Assembly: GCF_001244735.1 (NCBI RefSeq)
Contig: NZ_LN868937.1
Location: 2,803,403 to 2,867,402 of the forward strand
Direction of reading: 5' to 3'
DNA: 64,000 nt
DNA from: Bacillus andreraoultii
GTDB taxonomy: Bacteria; Bacillota; Bacilli; Bacillales; Caldibacillaceae
Part shown: one piece after another, positions 55,101 to 63,479 of the stretch
Numbering within the stretch: the first letter of the stretch is position 1
Layout of the letters: the number at the start of each line of letters is the position of its first letter
The notes under the pieces: model-generated
What the model was told of the DNA's origin: nothing
What the model saw: the letters and a program-made list of their open reading frames with translations, nothing else
Database searches by the model: none
Position numbers and translations under genes: made by a program

Positions 55101-56702
55101 CGCATCAATTGGAGGATTTGTAACTTGAGCAAACTTTTGTTTGAAATAATTAAATAAAAGTTGTGGTTTGTTAGATATGATGGCTAATGGAGCATCGTAA
55201 CCCATTGAGCCCGTCGGTTCATACCCTTCTAAGACGCAAGGCTTTAAAACTTTTTCCCATTCTTCATTTGTATAGCCATAAATTTTCTGTTTTTGAAGAA
55301 TGGCTTCTTTGGAAAAACTTTTTGAATTGCTTATATGATTAGGTAATTTTTCTATAGGAATAAAAATTTCATCAACAAGTCTTTGATATGGCCGTTTCGA
55401 AATGATATTTTGTTTTAGTTCCTTATCTAAATATAAGCATCCTTTTTCTAAATCGACTAAAAGCATTTGTCCAGGTCGAAGTCTGTTTTTGTACAATATT
55501 TTTTCTTCTGGAATATTGATGACACCAACTTCTGATGCAACACAAATAAAGTCATCTTCAGTGATAATAACCCGTGCTGGACGTAAACCGTTTCGATCAA
55601 GACAAGCTCCAATTTGTATTCCATCTGTAAACGCCATTGCCGCCGGCCCGTCCCAAGGTTCCATTAATCCACTATGATATTGATAAAACGCCTTTTTTTG
55701 TTCTTCTATTAATTCTTGCTTTTCCCATGGTTCTGGAATCATCATCATCATCGCGTGTGGTAATGACCAACCAGATAATACGAGAAATTCTAATGCGTTA
55801 TCGAACATTGCTGAGTCACTACCGTTTTCATCGATAATCGGCACTAATTGTTGAATATCCTCAATTTCATTCGTTTGAAAGGAAGCTTCTCTAGCTCTCA
55901 TCCAATTGACATTACCTGTAATTGTATTTATTTCGCCATTATGAATGATAAACCGGTTCGGTTGAGCTCTTTGCCAACTAGGAAATGTGTTCGTACTAAA
56001 TCGGTTATGGACCATCGCCATAGCGGACTCATATAATTCATTACTAAGATCTAAATAAAATTTTCCGAGCTGTTCTGGTAATAAAAGACCTTTATAAATG
56101 ATTGTTCGAGCTGAAAAACTAACAATGTAAAAAAGATCATGTCTTGAAAGTTCTTTTTTCAATGTATTTTCTATTTTTCTACGAAGTTTATATAATTTTC
56201 CTTCGAATTTAATATCTTTTGGTTGCTCGAATGGAGATTTAATAAATACTTGACATATAACAGGCTGGGTTTCTTTGGCCTTTTGACTCAAAATTGTATC
56301 ATTGATTTGCACATGTCTAATCCCGATTAAATCTAAATTTTCTTCTACAATTGTATGGTTAATGATTTCCTCACATCGTTTTCTTGAACTTTTATTTTGT
56401 GGAAGGAAAAACATTCCTACTCCATACATTCCCTGTTCTGGTAAAATTACTCCTTGCTTTTTCCATTCATTTTGAAATAATTTGTGAGGAATTTGTGTTA
56501 AAATCCCTGCTCCATCTCCTATTGCTCGTTGCCCATCACGACCACCGCGATGATTCAACCGTTCAAGGGCAAAGATCGCTTGTGAAATAATGGTATGGTT
56601 TTGACGACCATTTATATTGGCTAACATAGCTATACCACAAGCATCATGTTCGTATTGTGGGTCGTACATTCCTTGTTTATTAAGCATCCACGAGTGCTGC
56701 AT
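52200..56702 (-). CDS. gltB: Glutamate synthase large subunit
   Basis: 1500 residues, the normal length. The class II amidotransferase domain follows a 21-residue propeptide, with the nucleophile Cys22 in HDACGIAML. The central domain and FMN-binding barrel follow ([14 protein letters not shown]). The 3Fe-4S cysteines are in [20 protein letters not shown], and a C-terminal GXGXG beta-helix ends the protein. It converts glutamine and 2-oxoglutarate to two glutamate. GGGAGG before the ATG. It is the first gene of the nitrogen operon. Confidence 0.97.
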   Translation of the reverse strand: [1500 protein letters not shown]

Positions 56703-56763
56703 TTAATTCCTCCCTCTTTATTTGTTTTTCTAAACTTATGTTATTATTTTTACTGTTCAATTT

Positions 56764-56780
56764 CTTTAGCTTTTTTGACA
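56764..56780 (-). promoter_or_regulatory. Weak GlnR/TnrA-box-like site upstream of gltB
   Basis: On the minus strand TGTCA-N7-TAAAG matches seven to eight of ten defined positions of the TGTNA-N7-TNACA nitrogen-regulator box; the right half is poor. It is about 65 bp upstream of the gltB start. It is suggestive only. Confidence 0.25.
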
Positions 56781-56833
56781 TAAAATTTGCACTTTTTTAC
56801 CAACCTTGGAAAAATGAATCGATCTTTTTTCTA

Positions 56834-56867
56834 TAAAAAAACTGCTATAGGTAATACCTATAACAGT
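56834..56867 (-). terminator. Intrinsic terminator after the AraC-type gene
   Basis: ACTGTTATAGGT and ACCTATAGCAGT pair on the minus strand (56867-56841) with a 3-nt loop and one mismatch, followed by a run of seven T. It separates the AraC-type gene from gltB, so gltB has its own promoter between 56703 and 56833. Confidence 0.9.
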
Positions 56868-56888
56868 GGAAACTACTAGTTTACTTTT

Positions 56889-57698
56889 TTATCGAATTTC
56901 GGACGGGTTTTTACCAGTATATTGTTTAAACTGCCGACTAAAAAAGTGCAAGTCGTTGTATCCAAGCGCAAAGGCAGTTTCTGTAACAGTCATACCGCAA
57001 TTATGGAGTAGGTGTTCAGCACGTTTTATCCGACTATAAACAATATAAGATTTAACGGTATGTCCTACAATTTGCTTAAATTTTTTTGAAAAATAACGAG
57101 GAGAGAGATTGGCACGAGCAGCTAAGCTTTCAATTGTGTGCGTTTTTCCAGGATGTTGCTGAATATAATTTGCTATTTCTAAAATCGTTTCCAGCAAGTT
57201 ATTATTTACATCTTCTGGTTCATCCTGTACTTTTTCTTCTTGTTGTTCATATTCTTCCCTTAATAGATGAATCATAATTTGTTTCAAAATTAACTTACCT
57301 TCAATTTCAGCACCAAAGGTTTCTACTAAGAATAGGCGAACGTACTGAGATAGTAAAGATTCAAAGACGATTCTATTTTTAATTATTCGATGTGAGGAAG
57401 GGATTAATTTGACGTTACTTTCTACGTCAAAATGTATATATGTTAATACGAGAGGATTTTGTGGATTATGTGTAGCTTCTGTCCAATCACCTGGTTTAAA
57501 TAAAAAACAGTGCCCTTTGCCAATTTTATATGGCTTTTTATTTAACCATAACGTACCTTCTCCATTCCATACATAAAATAAATCATAATTTGGCATTGGT
57601 GCGTCTCTTTTTCGCCATTTCCAATTCGGTTCACAATGAATTGTGGCTAAGGCCGGTTTTAAAATAAAATTATCCGGATTTAAATATAACATCCTCAT
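56889..57698 (-). CDS. AraC-family transcriptional regulator
   Basis: 269 residues. An N-terminal cupin-type sensor domain (YDLFYVWNGEGTLWLNKKPY) is followed by a C-terminal double helix-turn-helix (IESLAARANLSPRYFSKKFK and VTETAFALGYNDLHFFSRQF). It lies upstream of gltB on the same strand but is separated by a terminator. Sugar-type AraC sensors look like this, so control of the nitrogen operon is possible but not shown. Confidence 0.88.
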   Translation of the reverse strand: MRMLYLNPDNFILKPALATIHCEPNWKWRKRDAPMPNYDLFYVWNGEGTLWLNKKPYKIGKGHCFLFKPGDWTEATHNPQNPLVLTYIHFDVESNVKLIPSSHRIIKNRIVFESLLSQYVRLFLVETFGAEIEGKLILKQIMIHLLREEYEQQEEKVQDEPEDVNNNLLETILEIANYIQQHPGKTHTIESLAARANLSPRYFSKKFKQIVGHTVKSYIVYSRIKRAEHLLHNCGMTVTETAFALGYNDLHFFSRQFKQYTGKNPSEIR

Positions 57699-57806
57699 TC
57701 CCCTTTTAAAATTAAAGAATAATATATCTTTTTATATAATTATTATTAATCTATTGTCAATATCAATTTTAGATTTATTAATCTGTTTTTTAGATAGTAT
57801 ACAGTT

Positions 57807-59216
57807 TCACTAGCATTGCATAAATATAGTTGGAATATTCCGTAAATAATTTTCTCATAAATTAAGCCAAAAAGTCAAAGTCCAACTAAAGGTGGCTTTA
57901 TCCATTTTTTGAAAATTATATACAGTTCATCCAAAAGGGACAACGACATTTGCCTTTGTTATGGAACGGCTTTTTTCTCAAACCTTCGCAGCCAAATGTA
58001 AGCTGGCTTCCATAATGCTGCCTTTAACCAGCGGCTAATTCGAAGCAGCGACTTTTTACTTTTTGTTTCTAATTGAATCAGTACATGTAAACAGTAGGTG
58101 ATGAGTGCGATGTAAATTTGATTTTGTAACGCCGTCTTACTCATTCCGTAAAAATGTTTGATTTCCACGTGCTGTTTCAGCCATTTAAAGAACAACTCGA
58201 TTGCCCAGCGGGAGCGGTAAATATCACTGATTTCATCTGCGCTTAAATCAAATCGATTCGTGATTAATCGAAGGATATTCCCTTTCGTATCGGACACTTC
58301 CAAAAGGCGAAAGACGTTCTCTGCACGATTTTGTGTGGAGCCAATATAGACCATTTTATCGGATAAAACAGTCGATTCAGGTGGTAGAGAAAAAGAATAA
58401 ACATCTCGAGTGACGGCATTTTTCTTGATTCTTGAAACGAAGAAATAGCCATCATCTGTCATTCGGTCAAAGCGCTCATAATCTACGTATCCTCGATCAA
58501 ACACATACATGGCTTCTTTGTCATCGACGAGAACTTCTAATTGATTTCAGTCGTGTTCTTTTGCTGGTGTGATGGCTGCTTTTTCCGGATAAACGGTGTT
58601 TTTATCCATGAATACAAGCCTTAAATGAAGTTTCACGCCAGCTTTTGTTTTGCGAAACGTTGCCCATTTGTAATTCGTTAAATTAAGAGGCAATGTGCTA
58701 GAATCAATGATCTTCAATGGCATGGAAGAATTCAGTCGCTTTTTGTGAAATCCCTGGATCTGATAGACGAGATCCAGAAACAAAGCTACCAAAATCGTTG
58801 GGTCTACTTCATTGTTTTTACGCGAAAGCTGAGACGCACTAATCGATTCAAACCCGAGTGCCTTTTGCAGGTCATCATTAAGTAATGCATCACTCATTGC
58901 CTCCAGGCTTTCCGTTTCATGAAGCTGTGCGAAAAGTAAAAGTTTGATATATGCCTCTGTCGTTAGTTTCTTTGTGTAATAATCTTGTTTCAGATTTTCT
59001 GCTTGTTCATAAACTTTTTTAAAATGAATAGGTGCAATATTTACTAAATGATGATAATCGTGTATTCTTGTCCATAATGAGTTCCTTTATATTGGATTTG
59101 GACAGGAAGCCACCCGTCCTATTCAGTATAAAGGATTTTTTTATGGACAAACTACTAAATAATTGAACATTCTTAGTATTTTTTGTTTTTAGATTTAATT
59201 TATGCAATGCTAGTGA
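57807..59216 (-). mobile_element. IS4-family insertion sequence, decayed
   Basis: Perfect 19-bp terminal inverted repeats TCACTAGCATTGCATAAAT at 57807-57825 and, inverted, 59198-59216. The 1.4-kb element holds a broken transposase gene. No target duplication is evident. Confidence 0.85.
57959..59075 (-). pseudogene. IS4-family transposase with N-terminal frameshift and internal stop
   Basis: ATG 59075 with AAGGAA gives MDKNTRLSS and then stops; the +1 frame continues HDYHHLVNIAPIHFKKVYEQ. This runs through IIDSSTLPLNLTNYKWATFR to TPAKEHD, where TGA interrupts at 58549-58547. The same frame resumes NQLEVLVDDKEAMYVFDRGY, SRWAIELFFKWLKQHVEIKH and ends at 57959. The DDE residues remain. One frameshift and one nonsense codon make the gene inactive. 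Confidence 0.88.
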
Positions 59217-59270
59217 TCTTTATCCTAAAATAGTTATCAAAAAGTGTCAATATTCATTTTTAAAAATGAT

Positions 59271-60038
59271 CTATACTTTATTATCATTTCTTTCCGCTTT
59301 TAAAAGAGCTTCATATGATGCTACAGCAACTTCTACATGTCTTGGTGATGGCTTTGATGTGAATAGAGTATATTGTATAAAACCACCAATCCAATAAAAA
59401 GGTGTAAGCATTCTTGATTGAATTAGAAATAATTCATATCCCAAACAAACACTGAGCACACCTAAGAGAAATAAGTCTGAAATAAAAAAAGAAAAGATGT
59501 AGCACCAAAAGAACAGAAAGACCACTATATTTGTTCCACACCGTCTATGTATTCTTGATTGCATAATTACATCTGATATTGCTAGGCTGGACAATGTACT
59601 ATACGATGTGTCTGCCATATGTTCAGCAGCATGATACTTACCTAGGTTTGTCATTTTACAAATAACTCCAAAGGTAACCAATATAATTACAAGTAGTAAC
59701 AAAAGATGCCTTTGAATCAATTCAGCAATAATTGATAAGAAAAATAATGATGAATCTGCATTTTCACTATTACGAGTTAACAACACAAGCAGAACTAAAA
59801 ATGGGAGAAATATAAATAGATAAATCTTCCACATTACTATAATCGGATTTATCAATAAGAATAATCCACGAATTATGGGGATTTTGTTAATCATTCTCTC
59901 TAACTTTGAAATGTCCTTTCTTTTAGTAATATTTATACTAATCGTTCCATCTCTGTTCCTAATTGCTTTTGAAATATATTTCTCTGAATAAAATATCACA
60001 CCTTTAAACCTTGCCGCACCACCTTTAATAATTGACAT
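59271..60038 (-). CDS. DUF1385 (YqhQ-like) membrane protein
   Basis: 255 residues from ATG 60038, after GGAGG; an ATG four codons earlier is less likely. The DUF1385 signature is present: GGAARFKGVIF at the N-terminus, IPIIRGLFLLI, GKYHAAEHM and IHRRCGTNIVVFLFF, among four to five membrane helices. Chromosomal YqhQ-like proteins are longer (about 300-320). The function is unknown. It follows the MerR-like gene by 27 bp and is probably co-transcribed. Confidence 0.8.
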   Translation of the reverse strand: MSIIKGGAARFKGVIFYSEKYISKAIRNRDGTISINITKRKDISKLERMINKIPIIRGLFLLINPIIVMWKIYLFIFLPFLVLLVLLTRNSENADSSLFFLSIIAELIQRHLLLLLVIILVTFGVICKMTNLGKYHAAEHMADTSYSTLSSLAISDVIMQSRIHRRCGTNIVVFLFFWCYIFSFFISDLFLLGVLSVCLGYELFLIQSRMLTPFYWIGGFIQYTLFTSKPSPRHVEVAVASYEALLKAERNDNKV

Positions 60039-60065
60039 GTTAACCTCCATATAACTGTACTTATA

Positions 60066-60863
60066 CTATTTCAGAGTTGTCAGGCATGTCAAACTCAATA
60101 GCTGAATGGCATGTAAGAAGATGAGCTGACACTTATCATAGTCTAAGTTATTTTCATCATAGAATTTATTGAGTTCCTTTAATAAAACAGTCAGTTTTTT
60201 TATGAGTAGATTATTTTTTGCTTCAGCATCATATTTTTTCTTCATTAGGACACACATGAAAAATTCATTTATATTTTCAGTAATTGGTGGCCTGTTAAAG
60301 ACAATGTTAAAAATATATGTATCATACCCCTTCACAACATCTAAATCCCAAAATTCCTCTTCAGGTTCTAGTTCAAGTGTAGAAAGATTAAGGAGTATAT
60401 CAATTACATAGGCTTGATACAAAAAATAATTATACATAGATATTAATGTTTCATTTTCATCAGGATATACCCCTGTTATTGTCTCTAATAATTCTATTTT
60501 TTCATGCGATAATCCTAAGATCGCACTACAAGTTATATAAAATAATTTTTTTGTAGAAATATTTCTCGCTGTATTATCATAATTAACCAAAATATCAAAT
60601 GCCCTTTGAACAGCTTCAACTTTAGATGAGACATTTTTTATAATATTTTCAAGTTCGTTAAAATCTTTATAAGTTATCTTCACATTTTTTTTGAAATCTG
60701 CATACATTCTTATCAAGTCAAGTGACTCATCATCAATTATGTAATGTCCTCTTTCATTTTTTTCTAAATTCATTCCCATATATTTCATTATTCTATTAAC
60801 TTGATTTCTATGATCTTCCCCTAATATCTTTGCGACTTGACCCGTTGTATATGTATTTGACAT
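60066..60863 (-). CDS. MerR-like HTH protein with uncharacterised C-terminal domain
   Basis: 265 residues from ATG 60863, with AGGGGTG upstream; the longer frame to 60953 lacks a start signal. Residues 4-60 form a MerR-type winged helix (YTTGQVAKILGEDHRNQVNR, a recognition helix for one half site). The remaining 200 residues are acidic and helical and match nothing I recognise. It heads a two-gene unit with the DUF1385 gene. Confidence 0.65.
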   Translation of the reverse strand: MSNTYTTGQVAKILGEDHRNQVNRIMKYMGMNLEKNERGHYIIDDESLDLIRMYADFKKNVKITYKDFNELENIIKNVSSKVEAVQRAFDILVNYDNTARNISTKKLFYITCSAILGLSHEKIELLETITGVYPDENETLISMYNYFLYQAYVIDILLNLSTLELEPEEEFWDLDVVKGYDTYIFNIVFNRPPITENINEFFMCVLMKKKYDAEAKNNLLIKKLTVLLKELNKFYDENNLDYDKCQLIFLHAIQLLSLTCLTTLK

Positions 60864-60953
60864 TAATTTCACCCCTAATAAAATTTTTGATAAATATATA
60901 TTAAACGTAACAGTGGTGTAACGGTCAAGCACTTCCCCCCCTCGATAACTCAA

Positions 60954-61367
60954 AAATATTATGCTAGTGCCACAATTATAATTATCTACTCTTAGTCAGA
61001 TTTCCATATGGATAAATATTATCTTGACATAAATTATTAAATCCTGTAAATTAATATTTACAAATTGAATAAACACCAATAATGAAATAAAAATTAATTA
61101 CACAATAGACAAAGCGCCTAGCAATAACACATTGCAGCTAGATTCAACTAGATAGGAGTATTTACTTGCACTCAGTCATTTATTTTTTTAGCCCAAATAG
61201 GCTTTGTTTGAAACACTTATAATAAACTGCCAACACACTTCAGATAAAATGCAAAACAAAAATGCTTTTGCAATAAGTCACAGGTCCATATGGATTCTGT
61301 TTCTTGTTGTAAAAGCATTTTTTTGTGCTGCAATGATCGAATAATCATCATGGTGGAGGTATGAAAA
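60954..61367. other. AT-rich region upstream of the excisionase-like gene
   Basis: No gene. It holds the terminator-like hairpin at 61258-61324. It must carry the promoters of the MerR-like gene (minus) and the DUF771 gene (plus), which are divergent. GTAAC occurs twice near 60910-60923 as a possible operator half-site pair. Confidence 0.4.
61258..61324. terminator. Bidirectional terminator-like hairpin
   Basis: AAAATGCTTTTGCAA (61258 onward) pairs with TTGTAAAAGCATTTTTTT (to 61324), leaving A- and T-runs on both sides. The loop is about 30 nt. It lies just upstream of the DUF771 gene. Confidence 0.65.
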
Positions 61368-61691
61368 ATGGAACAACAGCTATCAGTTAATCTAACTATC
61401 CCAATCCCGTCTGATACCGTATTAATCTCAAAAGTAGAACTGAAGGAGCTTAAACAGCAACAACTGTATGGAGTCTACTGGTCAATGAAAGATCTCGAAA
61501 AAAGAATCAATCGAAAACATGAATGGATTAAAGAAAATATTCTTTATCCATCACATTTCAGAAAAATACTTGATACTGAACATGGTGGTTTTGTCTTCTA
61601 TCCAAAAACAAAAGGGCAAACTTGGTCTTTTCATGCTTTAAAAATGGCAGACTTTTTGGATAAGAATTTTCACCGAATATTTTCTTCCTAG
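61368..61691 (+). CDS. xis: DUF771 protein, excisionase-like
   Basis: 107 residues. GGAGG lies just upstream. The DUF771 sequence is complete: LTIPIPSDTVLISKVELKEL, YWSMKDLEKRINRKHEWIKE (a winged-helix DNA-binding region) and HGGFVFYPKTKGQTWSFHAL. DUF771 proteins of phages and islands often precede the integrase gene and are thought to act as excisionase-like directionality factors. A decayed relative lies at 25142-25309. Confidence 0.85.
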   Translation: MEQQLSVNLTIPIPSDTVLISKVELKELKQQQLYGVYWSMKDLEKRINRKHEWIKENILYPSHFRKILDTEHGGFVFYPKTKGQTWSFHALKMADFLDKNFHRIFSS

Positions 61692-61752
61692 TAGCAGATA
61701 TAATTCCTACTACCTTATATGTAACTACAAAACAATATAAGAAATTGTTAAA

Positions 61753-61788
61753 ATAAGGGTGACCTATTTCGGAACTGGCCACCCTTAT
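61753..61788. repeat. Hairpin between excisionase-like and integrase genes
   Basis: AATAAGGGTG and CACCCTTAT pair across a loop of about 18 nt. The equivalent hairpin of the decayed module is at 25681-25726. It may control integrase expression. Confidence 0.75.
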
Positions 61789-61809
61789 GAAAAAAAGTGA
61801 GGGGAAAAT

Positions 61810-62919
61810 ATGGCTAGTATTCAAAAACGAGGAAAAACATATCAGTTTACTGTTAGCCATATGGTTAACGGAAAATCAAAACCTATAAGAAAGGGAGGCT
61901 TCCGCACTAAGAAAGAAGCTCAAATTGCAGCTGCAGAGATAGAATCACAGTTAAGTAAAGGACTTCTTCCTCATCTAACTCCAGTGCCAATAGATGACTA
62001 TTTTGACAAGTGGGTTAGGCTTTATAAAACAAATATCAGTGTTACTACTCGAAAGCATTACGAATACACTTATAAAGCGATCAAAGAATACTTCGGGAGT
62101 AAACCTTTACAAGAGATCACCAGACATGATTATCAAATGTTTATTAATCAGTTTGGTTCTAGTAGATCTAAAGAAACAGTAGAAAAGGTAAATACCCATA
62201 TTCGTGCATGTGTGAAGGACGCAATGGATGAACAAATTATTCATCGTGATTTTACAAGAAATGCTGTAATTACCTATACTGTACCCGCCAAAAAATCAGA
62301 AGAAAAGCATCTTAACTATAAAGAAAGCGAGATCTTATTAAAAGAGATATGGGAGAACATTAACAAGGGATTAGGTTATTCACTACTTCTACTAGGACTA
62401 ACTTCTGGAATGCGCTTTGGCGAAATGGTTGGACTTACAAGGAAAGATTTTGATTTTAAAAAGAATACGATAAGAATAAATAAAACCTGGGGATATATGA
62501 AACGCCATCCTGAAGGTTTCGGACCGACAAAAAACGAACAATCTGTGCGAACGATAACAATGAATCCAACTGTCATGGCTCATTTTAAAAAACTATTTAA
62601 AACCATGCCTACAAATATTCATCAGTTGGTTTTCTATAGTCCTACCTCAAAATACAAAGTTATAAGCAACACAAATGCAAACAAGCTATTAAAGAATACG
62701 TTAAGCAATCTTGGTATTGAACCAATCACCATTCACGGGTTACGTCATACACATGCAAGTGTTCTTTTGTATAAAAATATTTCAATTCATTATGTAAGTG
62801 AACGACTTGGACATGGTGACATTGATACTACCTTACGAGAGTATACCCACGTCATTAAAGAGTTACGAGAGAAAGAAGAGCAGGCAACAATAGAGATTTT
62901 CGAGAAAATGATTGGGTAA
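61810..62919 (+). CDS. int: Tyrosine site-specific integrase
   Basis: 369 residues, full length. Arm-binding N-terminus (SIQKRGKTYQFTVSHMVNGK), a SAM-like core-binding domain (about 60-170), and the catalytic domain with Arg in SGMRFGEMVGLT, HGLRHTHAS (H-x-x-R), LGHGDIDTT and the nucleophile Tyr in LREYTHVI. GAGGGG precedes the ATG. It ends 144 bp from the tRNA-Leu 3' end and should catalyse integration there. Confidence 0.95.
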   Translation: MASIQKRGKTYQFTVSHMVNGKSKPIRKGGFRTKKEAQIAAAEIESQLSKGLLPHLTPVPIDDYFDKWVRLYKTNISVTTRKHYEYTYKAIKEYFGSKPLQEITRHDYQMFINQFGSSRSKETVEKVNTHIRACVKDAMDEQIIHRDFTRNAVITYTVPAKKSEEKHLNYKESEILLKEIWENINKGLGYSLLLLGLTSGMRFGEMVGLTRKDFDFKKNTIRINKTWGYMKRHPEGFGPTKNEQSVRTITMNPTVMAHFKKLFKTMPTNIHQLVFYSPTSKYKVISNTNANKLLKNTLSNLGIEPITIHGLRHTHASVLLYKNISIHYVSERLGHGDIDTTLREYTHVIKELREKEEQATIEIFEKMIG

Positions 62920-62985
62920 AACTTGTGTAAAAAATGTGTAAAATCATTCGAAAACCAATCGTTTTCAATCAAAACCTAAAAATAC

Positions 62986-63026
62986 AAAAAAAGCTCGTAA
63001 ACCCTTATATATCAAGGCTTACGAGC
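62986..63026 (-). terminator. Terminator of the tRNA operon
   Basis: On the minus strand GCTCGTAAGCC and GG(T)TTACGAGC form a long stem (63026-62993) followed by seven T. It lies 42 bp beyond the tRNA-Leu 3' end, inside the inferred element, so the element carries a terminator for the interrupted tRNA operon. Confidence 0.85.
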
Positions 63027-63062
63027 AAATAATTCTTTTCTAAAATTAACTTAAAAAATATA

Positions 63063-63083
63063 AAAGATACCGGTGGTCGGGAT
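63063..63083. other. Attachment site at the tRNA-Leu 3' end
   Basis: Identical 21 bases occur at 26439-26459. Sixteen of them (63068-63083) are the 3' part of the tRNA (acceptor and part of the T arm) and five lie beyond it. Integration here leaves the tRNA sequence intact. Confidence 0.85.
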
Positions 63084-63149
63084 CGAACCGACACTCCAGA
63101 AGGAACACGATTTTGAGTCGTGCGCGTCTGCCAATTCCGCCACACCGGC
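63068..63149 (-). tRNA. tRNA-Leu (anticodon CAA)
   Basis: 82 nt with acceptor GCCGGTG/CACCGGT, a long variable arm typical of Leu (CCTTCTGGAGTG region), and anticodon loop CTCAAAA giving CAA. No CCA is encoded. It is the last gene of the cluster and the integration target. Confidence 0.95.
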
Positions 63150-63157
63150 AAAATTGG

Positions 63158-63228
<71 letters not shown>

Positions 63229-63236
63229 ATAATTGG

Positions 63237-63308
63237 AGCGGAAGACGGGATTCGAACCCGCGACCCCCACCTTGGCAAGGTGGTGTTCTACCACTGAACT
63301 ACTTCCGC
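63237..63308 (-). tRNA. tRNA-Gly (anticodon GCC)
   Basis: 72 nt. Acceptor GCGGAAG pairs with CTTCCGC; anticodon loop TTGCCAA gives GCC; T loop GTTCGAATC present. Confidence 0.95.
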
Positions 63309-63311
63309 AAA

Positions 63312-63383
63312 CTGGGCTAGCTGGATTCGAACCAACGCATGACGGAGTCAAAGTCCGTTGCCTTACCGCTTGGCTATAGCCCA
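63312..63383 (-). tRNA. tRNA-Gln (anticodon TTG)
   Basis: 72 nt. Acceptor TGGGCTA pairs with TAGCCCA; anticodon loop CTTTGAC gives TTG; T loop GTTCGAATC present. Confidence 0.95.
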
Positions 63384-63394
63384 ATTATATATGG

Positions 63395-63468
63395 GGCGAT
63401 TGATGGGAATCGAACCCACGAGTGTCGGAGCCACAATCCGATGCGTTAACCACTTCGCCACAACCGCC
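63395..63468 (-). tRNA. tRNA-His (anticodon GTG)
   Basis: About 74 nt including the extra 5' G (G-1) opposite C73 that marks tRNA-His. Acceptor GCGGTTG pairs with CAATCGC (one G-U); anticodon loop TTGTGGC gives GTG. Confidence 0.93.
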
Positions 63469-63479
63469 AAAATAAAATA

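Larger units (their letters stand above)
26439..63083. mobile_element. Inferred 36.6-kb integrative element at tRNA-Leu(CAA)
   Basis: The segment is bounded by identical 21-nt repeats derived from the tRNA-Leu 3' end, with an intact DUF771 gene and tyrosine integrase at the tRNA-proximal end. Cargo includes an ABC-3C-like operon, an HNH protein, the nitrogen-assimilation gene block, regulators and several IS elements. No conjugation or replication genes are recognised, so it would be a genomic island or mobilisable element rather than a self-transmissible one. It could also have grown by accretion of several insertions. Confidence 0.65.

Noticed and set aside
57959..58897. Two IS4 frames considered as two separate genes
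   Set aside because: They are in the same frame separated by a single TGA and together match one transposase.
26439..63083. Self-transmissible conjugative element
   Set aside because: No relaxase, coupling protein, type IV secretion or replication genes are recognisable between the repeats.
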